A stretch of DNA of 64,000 bases from Hylemonella sp. (lineage in GTDB: Bacteria > Pseudomonadota > Gammaproteobacteria > Burkholderiales > Burkholderiaceae_C), in assembly GCA_030695415.1 (NCBI GenBank), contig JAUYQZ010000005.1, positions 1 through 64,000 of the forward strand, written 5' to 3'. A model generated the notes under the pieces. It was not told where the DNA came from. It ran no database searches and saw only the letters and a program-made list of their open reading frames with translations. Position 1 is the stretch's first letter; every line of letters starts with the position of its first letter. A program made the translations under genes and the position numbers. Positions 16,983-29,070 of the stretch are shown one piece after another.

Positions 16983-17343
16983 GACCGCCAGCACCGGCAT
17001 CGTCGACGGCCCCGAGCCGATCTACGTGCCTTTTGAGGAATTCCGCACCGGCCTGCCGGCGGGACGCTTTCGCCTCATCGTCAACCCGGACCGGGCGCGC
17101 AAGTACGTCAAGCACCGCCTGATGCTCACCGCACTGATCCTGCCCATCATCGGCACCGGCATCGGCATGGCCTATTTCAGCTACCCCTGGCTGGGCTTGG
17201 GCCTGGTGCTGTTCGGCGTGGGGGCGCACCGCCTGGTGGCACACCAGGCGCCCAAGATCCTGCTGTACATGGCCACGCACGACATCCGCATCTACCGCGA
17301 AGCCATCGACTTTGAGATCCTGGAAGTGCGGCTGGCCCAGTAG
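16975..17343 (+). CDS. Hypothetical two-TM inner-membrane protein
   Basis: 122-aa protein not recognised. Residues about 45-65 ([20 protein letters not shown]) and 69-90 form two hydrophobic helices. The N-terminus and the C-terminal 30 residues are soluble. It overlaps the CoA-binding gene by 8 nt and precedes hemE by 43 nt, so it is probably in the same transcript. Confidence 0.75.
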   Translation: MSETASTGIVDGPEPIYVPFEEFRTGLPAGRFRLIVNPDRARKYVKHRLMLTALILPIIGTGIGMAYFSYPWLGLGLVLFGVGAHRLVAHQAPKILLYMATHDIRIYREAIDFEILEVRLAQ

Positions 17344-17386
17344 CCGGTCCGGCTGGATCCCCGGCCGGCCTGCGACAATCGGGGCT

Positions 17387-18502
17387 ATGAGTTCAAGCTT
17401 CGCCCCCCTGCAAAACGACACCTTCCTGCGCGCCTGCCTGCGCCAGGCCACGGACCACACCCCCGTCTGGCTGATGCGCCAGGCCGGGCGCTACCTGCCC
17501 GAGTACTGCGCCACGCGCGCCCAGGCCGGCAGCTTCATGGGCCTGGCCACCAACGTGGACTACGCCACCGAGGTCACCCTGCAGCCCCTGGCGCGCTACC
17601 CGCTGGACGCGGCCATCCTCTTTTCCGACATCCTCACCGTGCCCGACGCCATGGGCCTGGGACTGTCCTTCGCCCAGGGCGAGGGCCCGCGCTTTGCCAC
17701 CCCGGTGCGTGACGAGACGGCCGTGGCCAAACTGGCCGTGCCGGACCTGGAGAAGCTGCGTTACGTGTTTGATGCCGTCACCTCGATTCGCAAGGCACTG
17801 AACGGCCGCGTGCCGCTGATCGGCTTCTCCGGCAGCCCCTGGACCCTGGCCTGCTACATGGTCGAAGGCGCGGGCTCGGACGACTACCGTCTGGTCAAGA
17901 GCATGCTGTACAGCCGCCCGGACCTGATGCACCGCATCCTGGCCGTCAATGCCGATGCCGTGGCCGCCTACCTGAACGCGCAGATCGACGCGGGTGCCCA
18001 AGCCGTCATGGTCTTCGACAGCTGGGGTGGGGTGCTGGCCGACGGCGCCTTCCAGGAATTCAGCCTGGCCTACACCGCGCGTGTGCTGGCCGGCCTCAAG
18101 CGCAACGGAGTGGACGGCAAGATCGTGCCGCGCATTGTCTTCACCAAGGGCGGTGGCCTGTGGCTGGAGCAAATGGGCCAGCTGGACTGCGAGGTATTGG
18201 GCCTGGACTGGACGATGAACCTGGGTAAGGCCCGCGCGCTGGTGGGCGGACAGGTGGGAGGTGCTGGCAAAGCCCTTCAGGGCAATATCGACCCGAATGT
18301 GCTGTTTGCCCCGCCGGCGGCCGTCGAGGCCGAGGTCAGGAAGGTGCTGGAGAGCTTTGGGGCGCCGCACAGCGACACGACCCGCACTGGCCCCACGCAC
18401 ATCTTCAACTTGGGCCACGGCATCAGCCAGTACACCCCGCCGGACCATGTGACGGCCCTGGTGGAAGCGGTGCATACGCACTCGCGCCGCATGCGCGTCT
18501 AG
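17387..18502 (+). CDS. hemE: Uroporphyrinogen decarboxylase
   Basis: Converts uroporphyrinogen III to coproporphyrinogen III in cytosolic haem synthesis. The 371-aa protein has the family start motif [13 protein letters not shown] (substrate-binding arginines), the VFDSWGG segment and the C-terminal FNLGHGI. The ATG at 17387 fits the family N-terminus; earlier in-frame codons read antisense-like sequence. Confidence 0.97.
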   Translation: MSSSFAPLQNDTFLRACLRQATDHTPVWLMRQAGRYLPEYCATRAQAGSFMGLATNVDYATEVTLQPLARYPLDAAILFSDILTVPDAMGLGLSFAQGEGPRFATPVRDETAVAKLAVPDLEKLRYVFDAVTSIRKALNGRVPLIGFSGSPWTLACYMVEGAGSDDYRLVKSMLYSRPDLMHRILAVNADAVAAYLNAQIDAGAQAVMVFDSWGGVLADGAFQEFSLAYTARVLAGLKRNGVDGKIVPRIVFTKGGGLWLEQMGQLDCEVLGLDWTMNLGKARALVGGQVGGAGKALQGNIDPNVLFAPPAAVEAEVRKVLESFGAPHSDTTRTGPTHIFNLGHGISQYTPPDHVTALVEAVHTHSRRMRV

Positions 18503-18878
18503 GCGGTCAAGACCGGGCAACTCATGGTTTTCCCTAATACCATTATTCCGCCCCAACAGCCCCAAAAAGACTCAGTGCAGACTCACTTATGCACAAAAGA
18601 CGTGCTGCGGTGCGCCAGAGCATCCCCCCCGGTGGGACTGTTGCTACAAAACCAATAGCGACAGCAAGTGATTGATTTATATAGGCTTTGCTCTTTGCTT
18701 TTTTTGCGGGCATTTTGAGCAAAGCCTTGATTTTCAAGGCTTCGGAGCGACTCACGACAAGCTATCAACAAAGTTATCCACAGAATTGTTGGATCATTTG
18801 CAAAGTCTTTCCAGATCAAGCACTTAGCGCGACTTTCGCCAGTCGGCATGAAGACCAGCCCCCAAACGCCCCCTTCGC
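18503..18878. other. 376-bp AT-rich intergenic region between hemE and priA
   Basis: No gene is visible. The stretch is markedly richer in A and T than its neighbours, especially 18640-18800. It holds a 9-bp inverted repeat (AAGCCTTGA at 18722-18730 with its complement at 18734-18742) and a perfect DnaA box. Phrases such as the GCTATCAA run resemble intergenic repeats common in Comamonadaceae, a resemblance from memory. The priA promoter should lie here. Confidence 0.55.
18774..18782 (+). promoter_or_regulatory. Consensus DnaA box upstream of priA
   Basis: TTATCCACA matches the strongest DnaA-binding nonamer exactly and lies about 97 bp before the priA start. A related CTATCAACA begins at 18762. 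One perfect box is not an origin, but it could link priA expression to DnaA. Confidence 0.5.
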
Positions 18879-20951
18879 ATGAGCTCCTTACTCCCCGTTC
18901 TGGTCCAGACGCCGGCCCACAGCCAGGTGGGCGGCACGCTGAGTTACCTGAGTGGGTCGGCACTTGCTGCGGGGACCCTGGTGCGCGTACCCCTGGGCCG
19001 GCGCGAAACCCTGGGCATCGTCTGGGATGCTGCGTCGCAGGACCAGGCGGAGGTGGACAGCAGCCGCCTGCGCCCCATTGCCAGCGCGCTCACTGCGCTG
19101 CCCCCGCTCACTTCCGCCTGGCGCCAGCTGGTGGACTTTGCCGCCGGCTACTACCAGCGCGCCGCGGGCGAGATCGCCCTGGCCGCCTTGCCGCCGCAAT
19201 TGCGTGAACTCAGCAGCGAACAGCTGGCCCGCCGCCTCAAGCGCCCGGCCGTTGCCGCCGGCGGCGCCCCCGCGGCCAGCCTGCCCACGCTGACGCCCGA
19301 GCAGGCCGAGGTGCTGGCGCAGATCGAGGCCCAGGCCGGCCCCTTCCTGCTCTTCGGCGCCACCGGCAGCGGCAAGACCGAGGTCTACCTGCGCTGCGTG
19401 CAGGCCCTGCTGGAACGCGACCCCGAGGCCCAGGCCATGGTCATGGTGCCCGAGATCAACCTCACGCCGCAACTGGAAGAGCGTTTCGCCGCCCGCTTCG
19501 GTGCCGAGGTGGTGGTCTCCCTGCACAGCGGCATGACCAACCCGCAGCGCCTCAAAAACTGGCTGGCCGCCCACAGCGGCGCGGCGCGCATCGTGCTGGG
19601 CACACGCATGGCCGTGTTCGCATCCATGCCCAGGCTGCGCCTCATCGTCGTGGACGAGGAACACGACCCCAGCTACAAACAGCAGGAAGGCGCGCGCTAC
19701 TCGGCGCGTGACCTGGCCGTCTACCGCGGCCGCCTGGAAGGCGCCAAGGTCATCCTGGGCTCGGCCACGCCTTCGCTGGAATCCTGGCACCACAGCCGCC
19801 CGGTGGCCGAGGGCGGGCGTTATGTGCGCCTGCTGATGCCCAGCCGGGTGGGGGACGGCGGCGCCCTTCCCCTGGTGCGACGCGTGGACATGAACCACCA
19901 GCCCAAGCACGCGGTGTTCTCACCGCCCCTGCTCGAAGCCCTCAAGGGCCGCATCGCCAAAGGCGAGCAGAGCATGGTCTTCCTGAACCGGCGCGGCTAC
20001 GCCCCGGTGCTGCATTGCAATGATTGCGAGTGGAAAAGCGAGTGCCCGCACTGCAGTGCCTTCCGTGTCTTCCACAAGATCGACCGCACCCTGCGCTGCC
20101 ACCACTGCGGCTTCACCGAACGCGTGCCGCGCGCCTGCCCGTCTTGCGGCAGCCCCGACATCCGCCCCATGGGCCGCGGCACGGAGAAACTCGAAGAACA
20201 CCTGGCCGAGCTGCTGGCCGATGTGCAGCGGCCCGATGGGACACCGGTGCGCATCGTGCGCATCGACGCCGACACCACCAAGTTGAAAGGCGAACTGGAA
20301 GCCCAGCTGGCCCAGGTGCACGCCGGCGAGGTGGACGTGCTGGTCGGCACGCAGATGATCGCCAAGGGCCACGACTTCCGCCGCATCACCCTGGTGGCTG
20401 CGGCCAACCCCGACAGTGCGCTCTTCTCCAGCGACTTCCGAGCACCCGAGCGCCTGTTCAGCCTGCTCATGCAGGCCGCGGGGCGTGCTGGCCGTGACGC
20501 CGGCATCAGCGCCCAGAGCGAGATGTGGGTGCAGACCCAGCACCCCACGCACCCGCTGTACGAGAACCTGAAGAAACACGACTACCCGGGTTTCGCCGCC
20601 CAGCAGCTCAAGGAGCGCGAACAGGCCGGCCTGCCGCCCTACAGCTTCCAGGCCCTGGTGCGCGCCGAAGCGCGCACGCAGGAAACGGCCCAGGCTTTCC
20701 TCAATGCGGCCAGCACCTTTGGCACCGAAACGGCTGGGTCACTGAATGTCACGCTCTACCCGGCCGTGCCCATGAGCGTGCAACGCGTGGCCAATGTGGA
20801 GCGGGCACAGATGCTGATCGAAAGCCCCTCACGCGCGGCGCTGCAGCGTTTCCTGGCGGGCTGGCACGACGTGCTGCACCAAGTGCGACAGGGCCCCGAG
20901 GGCAAGGGCCTGATCCGCTGGGCGGTGGATGTGGATCCGTTGACAATTTGA
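18879..20951 (+). CDS. priA: Primosomal protein N' (replication restart helicase)
   Basis: 690-aa 3'-5' DNA helicase that reloads the replisome at stalled forks. It has an N-terminal DNA-binding domain, Walker A GATGSGKTEVY near residue 160 and DEEH in VVDEEHDPSY. A zinc-binding insert contains CNDC, CPHC, CHHC and CPSC pairs, and helicase motifs V and VI follow (MIAKGHDF, AGRAGR). The length is near the family norm (E. coli 732 aa). Confidence 0.96.
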   Translation: MSSLLPVLVQTPAHSQVGGTLSYLSGSALAAGTLVRVPLGRRETLGIVWDAASQDQAEVDSSRLRPIASALTALPPLTSAWRQLVDFAAGYYQRAAGEIALAALPPQLRELSSEQLARRLKRPAVAAGGAPAASLPTLTPEQAEVLAQIEAQAGPFLLFGATGSGKTEVYLRCVQALLERDPEAQAMVMVPEINLTPQLEERFAARFGAEVVVSLHSGMTNPQRLKNWLAAHSGAARIVLGTRMAVFASMPRLRLIVVDEEHDPSYKQQEGARYSARDLAVYRGRLEGAKVILGSATPSLESWHHSRPVAEGGRYVRLLMPSRVGDGGALPLVRRVDMNHQPKHAVFSPPLLEALKGRIAKGEQSMVFLNRRGYAPVLHCNDCEWKSECPHCSAFRVFHKIDRTLRCHHCGFTERVPRACPSCGSPDIRPMGRGTEKLEEHLAELLADVQRPDGTPVRIVRIDADTTKLKGELEAQLAQVHAGEVDVLVGTQMIAKGHDFRRITLVAAANPDSALFSSDFRAPERLFSLLMQAAGRAGRDAGISAQSEMWVQTQHPTHPLYENLKKHDYPGFAAQQLKEREQAGLPPYSFQALVRAEARTQETAQAFLNAASTFGTETAGSLNVTLYPAVPMSVQRVANVERAQMLIESPSRAALQRFLAGWHDVLHQVRQGPEGKGLIRWAVDVDPLTI

Positions 20952-20995
20952 CCGGCGTGACTGGACCTCAAGCCCCACGAGAAGACGCTCCGCAC

Positions 20996-21646
20996 ATGCT
21001 GCCTGCAAGCACGAAGCGCGAGCAGTCGCGCGCCGAAGAGATTGCCAACAGCGTCAGTCACGGCTTGGGGCTGGGCGCGGCACTGGTCGGCGTGCCGATC
21101 CTCATCGTGGATACCGCGCGCCGCGCCGATGCCGCGCTGATGGTCGGCGTCAGCGTCTTCTGCGCGACCGTCCTCACCCTCTATCTTGCCTCGGCCATCT
21201 ACCACGCGCTGCCTGCGGGCCGGCTCAAGCGCATCTTTCGCGTTCTCGACCATGCCTCGATCTTTCTGCTGATTGCGGGCACCTACGCGCCCTTCACACT
21301 GGGGGTGCTGCGCGGCCCCTGGGGCTGGACGCTGTTTGGCGTCTTGTGGGGCCTGGCGATCGTCGGGGTGATGTCCAAGATCATCGGCAGAACGTCGCGC
21401 CCCATCCTTTCAACGGTCCTGTACCTCGTGATGGGCTGGCTGGTCGTGGTCGCCGTGGATCCCCTGGTGACACGAATGCCCTTGGCGGGCTTGCTGTGGC
21501 TGCTGGCCGGAGGCGTCTTCTACACCGCCGGCGTCGCATTCTTCGCCTTCGATTCCCGGCTGCGCTATGGCCATCTGATCTGGCACCTGTTTGTCATGTC
21601 GGGCACGGTGTGCCACTATCTCGCCGTGTTCTGGTATGCCGCCTGA
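20996..21646 (+). CDS. trhA: Hemolysin III family membrane protein (TrhA/YqfA type)
   Basis: 216-aa protein of the PAQR-related hemolysin III family with about seven membrane helices. Conserved features include EIANSVSHGLG at the N-terminus, SAIYHAL, LDHASIFLLIAGTYAPF and the histidines in GHLIWHLFVMSGTVCHYLAV. In other bacteria the family regulates membrane fluidity; direct haemolytic activity is doubtful. The ATG at 20996 lies 44 nt after priA. Confidence 0.85.
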   Translation: MLPASTKREQSRAEEIANSVSHGLGLGAALVGVPILIVDTARRADAALMVGVSVFCATVLTLYLASAIYHALPAGRLKRIFRVLDHASIFLLIAGTYAPFTLGVLRGPWGWTLFGVLWGLAIVGVMSKIIGRTSRPILSTVLYLVMGWLVVVAVDPLVTRMPLAGLLWLLAGGVFYTAGVAFFAFDSRLRYGHLIWHLFVMSGTVCHYLAVFWYAA

Positions 21647-21669
21647 GTCCGTGTGGTGAGAGGAGAGAG

Positions 21670-22194
21670 ATGATGATGCACCGGTCCCCGTGTCAAAAGG
21701 TGGCGCAACCCTGCATCCGCAGGCGCCTGTCGAAGCTCGTCCAGCCGACCTGGCACTGGCTCGGGGGGCTGGCGGCGCTGCTTCTGGCGACGCTTCCCCC
21801 TGCGGCCTGGTCCCAGCCGTCCTGTCCCGGGATCCACGTGAAGATTCTGGAGATACGGAACAGCAGCGGCACCGTCGCGTGCGCCCTGTTCGAGTCGCCG
21901 GAGGGATTTCCCACGGACTTCCTGCGCATGGCGACCAACGTCATGATCATCAAGATCAAGAAGGACCAGGCACGTTGTGACTTCGAGGACATCCCACCCG
22001 GCACCTATGCGATGGCCGTCATCCATGACGAGAACATGAACGGCGAGCTCGACACCAATTGGCTTGGCATCCCGACCGAAGGCTACGGCTTTTCGAATGA
22101 CGCCCGTGGTCTCGTGGGCGCACCGCCCTTCTCTGCCGCGAGCTTCCAGTACAACGGCGAGAACATCGAGCTGACGATGACCCTGCACTATTGA
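21670..22194 (+). CDS. Exported DUF2141 domain protein
   Basis: 174-aa protein with a long N-terminal region ending in a signal-like hydrophobic stretch (LGGLAALLLATLPPAAWSQ) followed by a beta-rich DUF2141 domain. Domain features include the cysteine pair around GTVACALF and ARCDFEDIPPGTYAMAVIHDEN. The function is unknown. Three ATGs in a row (21670, 21673, 21676) follow AGGAG, so the start is uncertain by two codons. It lies 23 nt after the hemolysin III gene. Confidence 0.82.
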   Translation: MMMHRSPCQKVAQPCIRRRLSKLVQPTWHWLGGLAALLLATLPPAAWSQPSCPGIHVKILEIRNSSGTVACALFESPEGFPTDFLRMATNVMIIKIKKDQARCDFEDIPPGTYAMAVIHDENMNGELDTNWLGIPTEGYGFSNDARGLVGAPPFSAASFQYNGENIELTMTLHY

Positions 22195-22247
22195 GCACGC
22201 GATACATCGCAGGCTCCGCACAGACGGATGACGAGCCGGCCATGACA

Positions 22248-22269
22248 AAGGCCACCCGGAGGTGGCCTT
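22248..22269. terminator. Terminator hairpin between DUF2141 gene and katG
   Basis: AAGGCCACC at 22248-22256 and its perfect complement at 22261-22269 enclose a CGGA loop. Short T-rich stretches follow on both strands. The convergent genes suggest use in both directions. Confidence 0.7.
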
Positions 22270-22292
22270 GTTCCTGTCTACCTAGACGCTGA

Positions 22293-24656
<2,364 letters not shown>

Positions 24657-24704
24657 TTAGGTGGGGGCTATTGATATTGACATTTGATTTGTCTTATCTA
24701 TCAG

Positions 24705-24719
24705 ATAGCCCGCGCCTAT
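24705..24719. promoter_or_regulatory. OxyR-like half element upstream of katG
   Basis: ATAG-N7-CTAT is one exact half of the tetrameric OxyR consensus, about 80 bp before the leader ORF. The expected partner at 7-bp spacing on the left is poor (TTAT at 24694-24697 is a partial match, with nothing before it). OxyR control of katG is established in other proteobacteria. Confidence 0.35.
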
Positions 24720-24767
24720 ACGCAGGCCGATTGCAGCACCAAAGTGGCCGCCTTGTCTGTACGGGAA

Positions 24768-25733
24768 TCAGGTCATCAGGCCGACCGCGCCCGAGAAGCT
24801 CAGGAAAGCCACGGCGGTGGAGACCAGGATGATGCGCGCGATGCGCCCGTTGTCGGCGCCGAAGCGCTCGGCCAGCAGCGACACATTACTGGCGCTGGGC
24901 AGGGCGGCGGCCAGCACCATGACCGTGAGCGCAAAGCGGCTCAGGGGCGCGCCCATCTGCATGGCACCCACGCCCACCAGCAGCACCAGCAGCGGGTGCA
25001 ACAGCAGCTTGAAGACGGCCACCGGCACGTAGTCGCGCAGGGGGATGGGCGGGTGCTTGCTCTCGATCGTGAGGATCTGCGAACGGGCCAGCACGGCGCC
25101 GATGGTGAACAGGGCCACCGGCGAGGCGGCATCGGCCAGCAGGCCCACGGTCTTGTGCACCGGCCCCGGCAGATCGAGCTGGATGTAGGAAGCCACGCCG
25201 CCCAGCAGGATGGCCCAGGGCATGGGGTTGGTCAGCATGCCTCGCAGGGCATTCTTCAGCGCCACGGCCGTGCCGTGCTTGTCGGCGCCGTCCAGGCGCG
25301 AGAGCGCGATGCACAGCGAGGTGGTGATGACCATGTCCACCAGCATGCCCACGATGATGGGCGCGGCCGCCAGCGGCCCCAGCAGCGCCACCAGCAGGGG
25401 CACGCCCATGAAACCGGTGTTGGGGAAGGCCGCGACCAGTGCGCCAAACGAGGCGTCGTTCCAGCGGATGCGCTCGCTCAGGGTGACGGCGATGGTGAAG
25501 CCCACCATGACCAGGCCGCAAAGCATCCAGACCAGAAAGACCGAATAGTCCAGCAGCTGGGCAATCGGCGTGCTGGCGCCGAAGCGGTACAGCATGCAGG
25601 GCAGAGCGAAGAAGAGCACGAAGCCGTTCAGGCCGGGAATGGCCTCCAGCGGCAGCATGCGCCGGCGGGCGGCGAGGTAACCGCACAGGACGAGGGCGAA
25701 GAAGGGGAAAGTGACCGAAAAGATTTGCAGCAC
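24768..25733 (-). CDS. AEC family transporter (auxin efflux carrier type)
   Basis: About 321 aa with some ten hydrophobic helices in the two-fold pattern of the AEC/bile-acid transporter fold. It begins LQIFSVTFPFFALVLCGYLAA and contains LNGFVLFFALPCMLY. Substrate unknown. I place the start at GTG 25733. A longer frame to ATG 25811 would overlap the divergent helicase gene by about 10 bp and has poorly placed ribosome binding sites. Confidence 0.82.
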   Translation of the reverse strand: MLQIFSVTFPFFALVLCGYLAARRRMLPLEAIPGLNGFVLFFALPCMLYRFGASTPIAQLLDYSVFLVWMLCGLVMVGFTIAVTLSERIRWNDASFGALVAAFPNTGFMGVPLLVALLGPLAAAPIIVGMLVDMVITTSLCIALSRLDGADKHGTAVALKNALRGMLTNPMPWAILLGGVASYIQLDLPGPVHKTVGLLADAASPVALFTIGAVLARSQILTIESKHPPIPLRDYVPVAVFKLLLHPLLVLLVGVGAMQMGAPLSRFALTVMVLAAALPSASNVSLLAERFGADNGRIARIILVSTAVAFLSFSGAVGLMT

Positions 25734-25801
25734 GGCCCCTATTGTCGCCGCAGTGTGAAACGTGCTCTGGGTATGATCCGCCTGCAAGTTCTCCATCACG
25801 C

Positions 25802-27925
25802 ATGTCGTCATCTCCCTCCCACGGTCTCAATCTCGCGCAGCAGGACGCCGTCAATTTCCTGCAGGGCCCCTGCCTGGTGCTGGCCGGCGCCGGCTCCGGC
25901 AAGACACGGGTCATCACGCACAAGATCGGCCGCCTGATCCAGGCCGGGCTGGAGCCCAAGCGCATTGCCGCCATCACCTTCACGAACAAGGCCGCCGCCG
26001 AGATGCGCGAGCGCGCCAAGAGCCTGATCGGCCGGGCCGCCAAAGACGTGCGCATCTGCACCTTCCACGCCCTGGGCGTGCACCTGCTGCGTGAAGACGG
26101 CGAGGCCGTGGGCCTGAAACCGAAGTTCTCCATCCTGGACAGCGACGACGTCACCAGCATCCTGAAGGACGCCGGCGGCAGCACCGACGCGGCCACCGCG
26201 CGCCAATGGCAGTGGGCCATCAGCCTGTGGAAGAACCTGGGGCTGAACGCCGAGCAGGCCGAAGCCCAGGCCAAGGACGACAACGAACGCATCACCGCGC
26301 GCATCATGGCGCGCTACGAGGAGCGCCTGGCCGCCTACCAGAGCGTGGACTTTGACGACCTGATCGGCCTGCCGCTCAAGCTGCTGCGTGACCACCCCGA
26401 GGTGCGGGCCAAGTGGCAGAAGATCATGGGCCACATCCTGGTGGACGAGTACCAGGACACCAACGCCACGCAGTACGAGCTGCTCAAGCTCATGGTGCCC
26501 GACGACCCGACCCTGGCGCGCTTCACCGCCGTGGGCGACGACGACCAGTCCATCTACGGCTGGCGTGGCGCCACACTGGACAACCTGAAGCGGCTGCCGG
26601 TGGACTTCCCCACCCTCAAAGTCATCAAGCTGGAGCAGAACTACCGCTCCACCGGCGCCATCCTGCAGGCCGCCAACAACGTGATCGGGCCCAACCCCAA
26701 ACTCTTCCCCAAGCGCCTTTGGAGCGAGCTGGGCGAGGGCGAGCCGGTGCGCGTGGTGGACGCCGACAGCGAGGAGCACGAGGCCGAGCGCATGGTGGCG
26801 CGCATCCAGAGCCTGCGCGCCGAGTCGCAGCACAAGGAGTTCCGGAGTTTCGCGGTGCTCTACCGCGCCAACCACCAGGCCCGCATCCTGGAGCAGGCGC
26901 TGCGCAAGGCCCAGATCCCCTACAAGGTCTCGGGCGGCCAGAGCTTCTTCGACCGCGCCGAGATCCGCGACCTGTGCGCCTGGTTCCGCCTGTGGGTCAA
27001 CAACGACGACGACCCGGCTTTCCTGCGCGCGGTCACCACACCCAAGCGCGGCATCGGCCACCAGACCCTGCAGCAGTTGGGCACCTTTGCCGGCCAGTAC
27101 AAGCTGAGCCTGTTCGAGGCCCTGTTCTCCAACTCCCTGCCCTCGGTGCTCAATGCACGCGCGGTGGGCAGCCTGCACGAATTCGGCCGCTACGTGAACG
27201 ACCTCGAGTACCGCGCCCGCCACACCGAAGGCGCCGAGGATTCCATGGCCTTCCTGATGGACTGGCTCAAGGAGATCGGCTACGAGAAGCACCTGTATGA
27301 CGGCGAGGACAGCGAGAAGCTGGCCGCCTCGCGCTGGACCAATGTGCTGGATTTCTGCGACTGGATGGCCAAGCGCTGCGGCGGCGAGATCGACGACACC
27401 GCCGGTGTGACGCTGGCCAGCGAGAAGAAGTCGCTGCTGGAGGTGGCGCAGACCATCTCCCTGCTGTCGACCCTCACCGAGCGCGACAAGGACCAGGACG
27501 TGGTGACGCTGTCCACCCTGCACGCCGCCAAGGGCCTGGAGTGGCCGCACGTGATGATGGTGGGCGTGACCGAGGGCATGCTGCCCTTCAAGCTGGAGGA
27601 GGGCGCCGACTCCCTGGGCGGCTCCACGCGCGAGCACGAGGCGGTGAACGAGAGCGTGGCGCTGCGCCTGCAGGAAGAGCGCCGCCTGATGTACGTGGGC
27701 ATCACGCGCGCGCAGCGCACGCTGGCCGTGAGCTGGCCCAAGAAACGCAAGAAGGGCCGCGAGATGGTCAGCGTGCAGCCCAGCCGTTTCATAGCCGAGA
27801 TGGCGCTGAATCAGGCCACCACCCGGGAAGACCCGCGCGAGAAGCTGCGCGCCCTGCGCGCCGAGTTTGCCAAGAAGGCGTCGGACACGGCAGCCGCTCA
27901 AGCCCTGGCCGGAGGCGCGGCATGA
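25802..27925 (+). CDS. rep: UvrD/Rep-type ATP-dependent DNA helicase
   Basis: 707-aa superfamily 1A 3'-5' helicase. Walker A is AGAGSGKTRVIT, motif Ia is ITFTNKAAAEM, Walker B is LVDEYQDTN, motif III is GDDDQSIYGWRGA, motif IV is LEQNYRS, and motif VI is VGITRAQ. Overall it looks closer to Rep than UvrD, which would make it an accessory replicative helicase. The start at 25802 fits the family N-terminus. Its stop overlaps the next gene as ATGA. Confidence 0.92.
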   Translation: MSSSPSHGLNLAQQDAVNFLQGPCLVLAGAGSGKTRVITHKIGRLIQAGLEPKRIAAITFTNKAAAEMRERAKSLIGRAAKDVRICTFHALGVHLLREDGEAVGLKPKFSILDSDDVTSILKDAGGSTDAATARQWQWAISLWKNLGLNAEQAEAQAKDDNERITARIMARYEERLAAYQSVDFDDLIGLPLKLLRDHPEVRAKWQKIMGHILVDEYQDTNATQYELLKLMVPDDPTLARFTAVGDDDQSIYGWRGATLDNLKRLPVDFPTLKVIKLEQNYRSTGAILQAANNVIGPNPKLFPKRLWSELGEGEPVRVVDADSEEHEAERMVARIQSLRAESQHKEFRSFAVLYRANHQARILEQALRKAQIPYKVSGGQSFFDRAEIRDLCAWFRLWVNNDDDPAFLRAVTTPKRGIGHQTLQQLGTFAGQYKLSLFEALFSNSLPSVLNARAVGSLHEFGRYVNDLEYRARHTEGAEDSMAFLMDWLKEIGYEKHLYDGEDSEKLAASRWTNVLDFCDWMAKRCGGEIDDTAGVTLASEKKSLLEVAQTISLLSTLTERDKDQDVVTLSTLHAAKGLEWPHVMMVGVTEGMLPFKLEEGADSLGGSTREHEAVNESVALRLQEERRLMYVGITRAQRTLAVSWPKKRKKGREMVSVQPSRFIAEMALNQATTREDPREKLRALRAEFAKKASDTAAAQALAGGAA

Positions 27926-29058
27926 GCCTGCGGCGGGCATGGGCCAGCCTGGTCCTGCTGGCCGGTCTGGCCGGCGGCGGCGCCTGGGCCCAGACCCCGG
28001 CCGCGAGTGCGGATGCATCAGCCACCCGCGGCTGGCAGATCTGTGCGCAGCAGACCCAGGACCCGACGGCACGCCTGGCCTGCTACGACCGCTGGGTGCA
28101 AGAGCATGGCCCCTCTGCCGAAACCGGCGTCAGCCAAGCGGCGGCGCCTGGCACGCCCCGCAGCGAGGTCAGCGCGTCCCCCCGCCCCCCGGAATGCCGC
28201 AGCGGCCCGCAGTCGGCCCTCTCGCGCTACTGGGAACTGGAAGACGGCAGCGACTGCGGGCGCTTCAACATCCGCGGCTACCGCCCCCTCAGCCTGTCTT
28301 ACATCCACTCCAACACGGTGAACCGGTCGCCCGACTCGCCCGCGGCCGGCCACAGCGCCACCAGTGAAACGCCCTACCTCATCAACGAAGGGCGCATCCA
28401 GCTCTCGGTGCGCACCAAGCTTGGCCAGGGCTTCCTGCCGGTCGACCATTTCGGCGGACGCGATTCCCTGTGGTTCGGCTACACGCAGCAGTCCTACTGG
28501 CAGCTCTTCTCCGGCTCGATCTCGCGGCCCTTCCGCACCACGGATCACGAGCCCGAGTTCATGTACATCGTGCCCACGCCGGCCGAGCTGCCGGGGGGCT
28601 GGCGCCTGCGCTACAGCGGACTGAGTCTCAACCACCAGTCCAATGGCCAGACCCTGCCGCTGTCGCGCAGCTGGAACCGCGCGATCCTGATGGCCGGCAT
28701 GGAAAAGGGCGAGCGCCTCACGCTGACCGCCCGCCTGTGGAACCGCATCGCCGATGGCGACGAGATCGACGACAACCCGGACATCGACAAACTCATCGGT
28801 CGCGGCGAGGTGACGGGTGGCTGGCTGGTGAACAAGGACAACGCCCTGCTGCTGACCTTGCGGCATTCGATGTCGTCGCCGGCCAACGGCTCCTGGCGTT
28901 TTGAATGGCTGCAGACCCTGGGTGAACCCAACCGCAACGGCAGCCCGAGCGGACTGCGCCTGCACGTGCAGCTGTTCAACGGCTACGGCGATTCGCTGGT
29001 GGACTACAACCGCGGACGCACTGTGCTCAGCATCGGCCTCAGCCTGGTGGACCTGTGA
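27922..29058 (+). CDS. pldA: Outer-membrane phospholipase A
   Basis: 378-aa outer-membrane beta-barrel hydrolase of phospholipids. A signal peptide (MSLRRAWASLVLLAGLAGGGAWAQ) precedes a linker of about 90 residues and the barrel. The catalytic His and Ser are in LNHQSNGQ, and the C-terminus ends in a barrel-type strand (VLSIGLSLVDL). E. coli PldA is 289 aa; the N-terminal linker with CAQQTQDPTARLACYDRW accounts for the extra length. It overlaps the helicase stop by 4 nt. Confidence 0.92.
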   Translation: MSLRRAWASLVLLAGLAGGGAWAQTPAASADASATRGWQICAQQTQDPTARLACYDRWVQEHGPSAETGVSQAAAPGTPRSEVSASPRPPECRSGPQSALSRYWELEDGSDCGRFNIRGYRPLSLSYIHSNTVNRSPDSPAAGHSATSETPYLINEGRIQLSVRTKLGQGFLPVDHFGGRDSLWFGYTQQSYWQLFSGSISRPFRTTDHEPEFMYIVPTPAELPGGWRLRYSGLSLNHQSNGQTLPLSRSWNRAILMAGMEKGERLTLTARLWNRIADGDEIDDNPDIDKLIGRGEVTGGWLVNKDNALLLTLRHSMSSPANGSWRFEWLQTLGEPNRNGSPSGLRLHVQLFNGYGDSLVDYNRGRTVLSIGLSLVDL

Positions 29059-29070
29059 ACCGGCGCCCCC

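Noticed and set aside
18503-18878. A chromosomal origin between hemE and priA
   Set aside because: Only one perfect DnaA box and no dnaA, dnaN, rpmH or gidA/mnmG neighbours.
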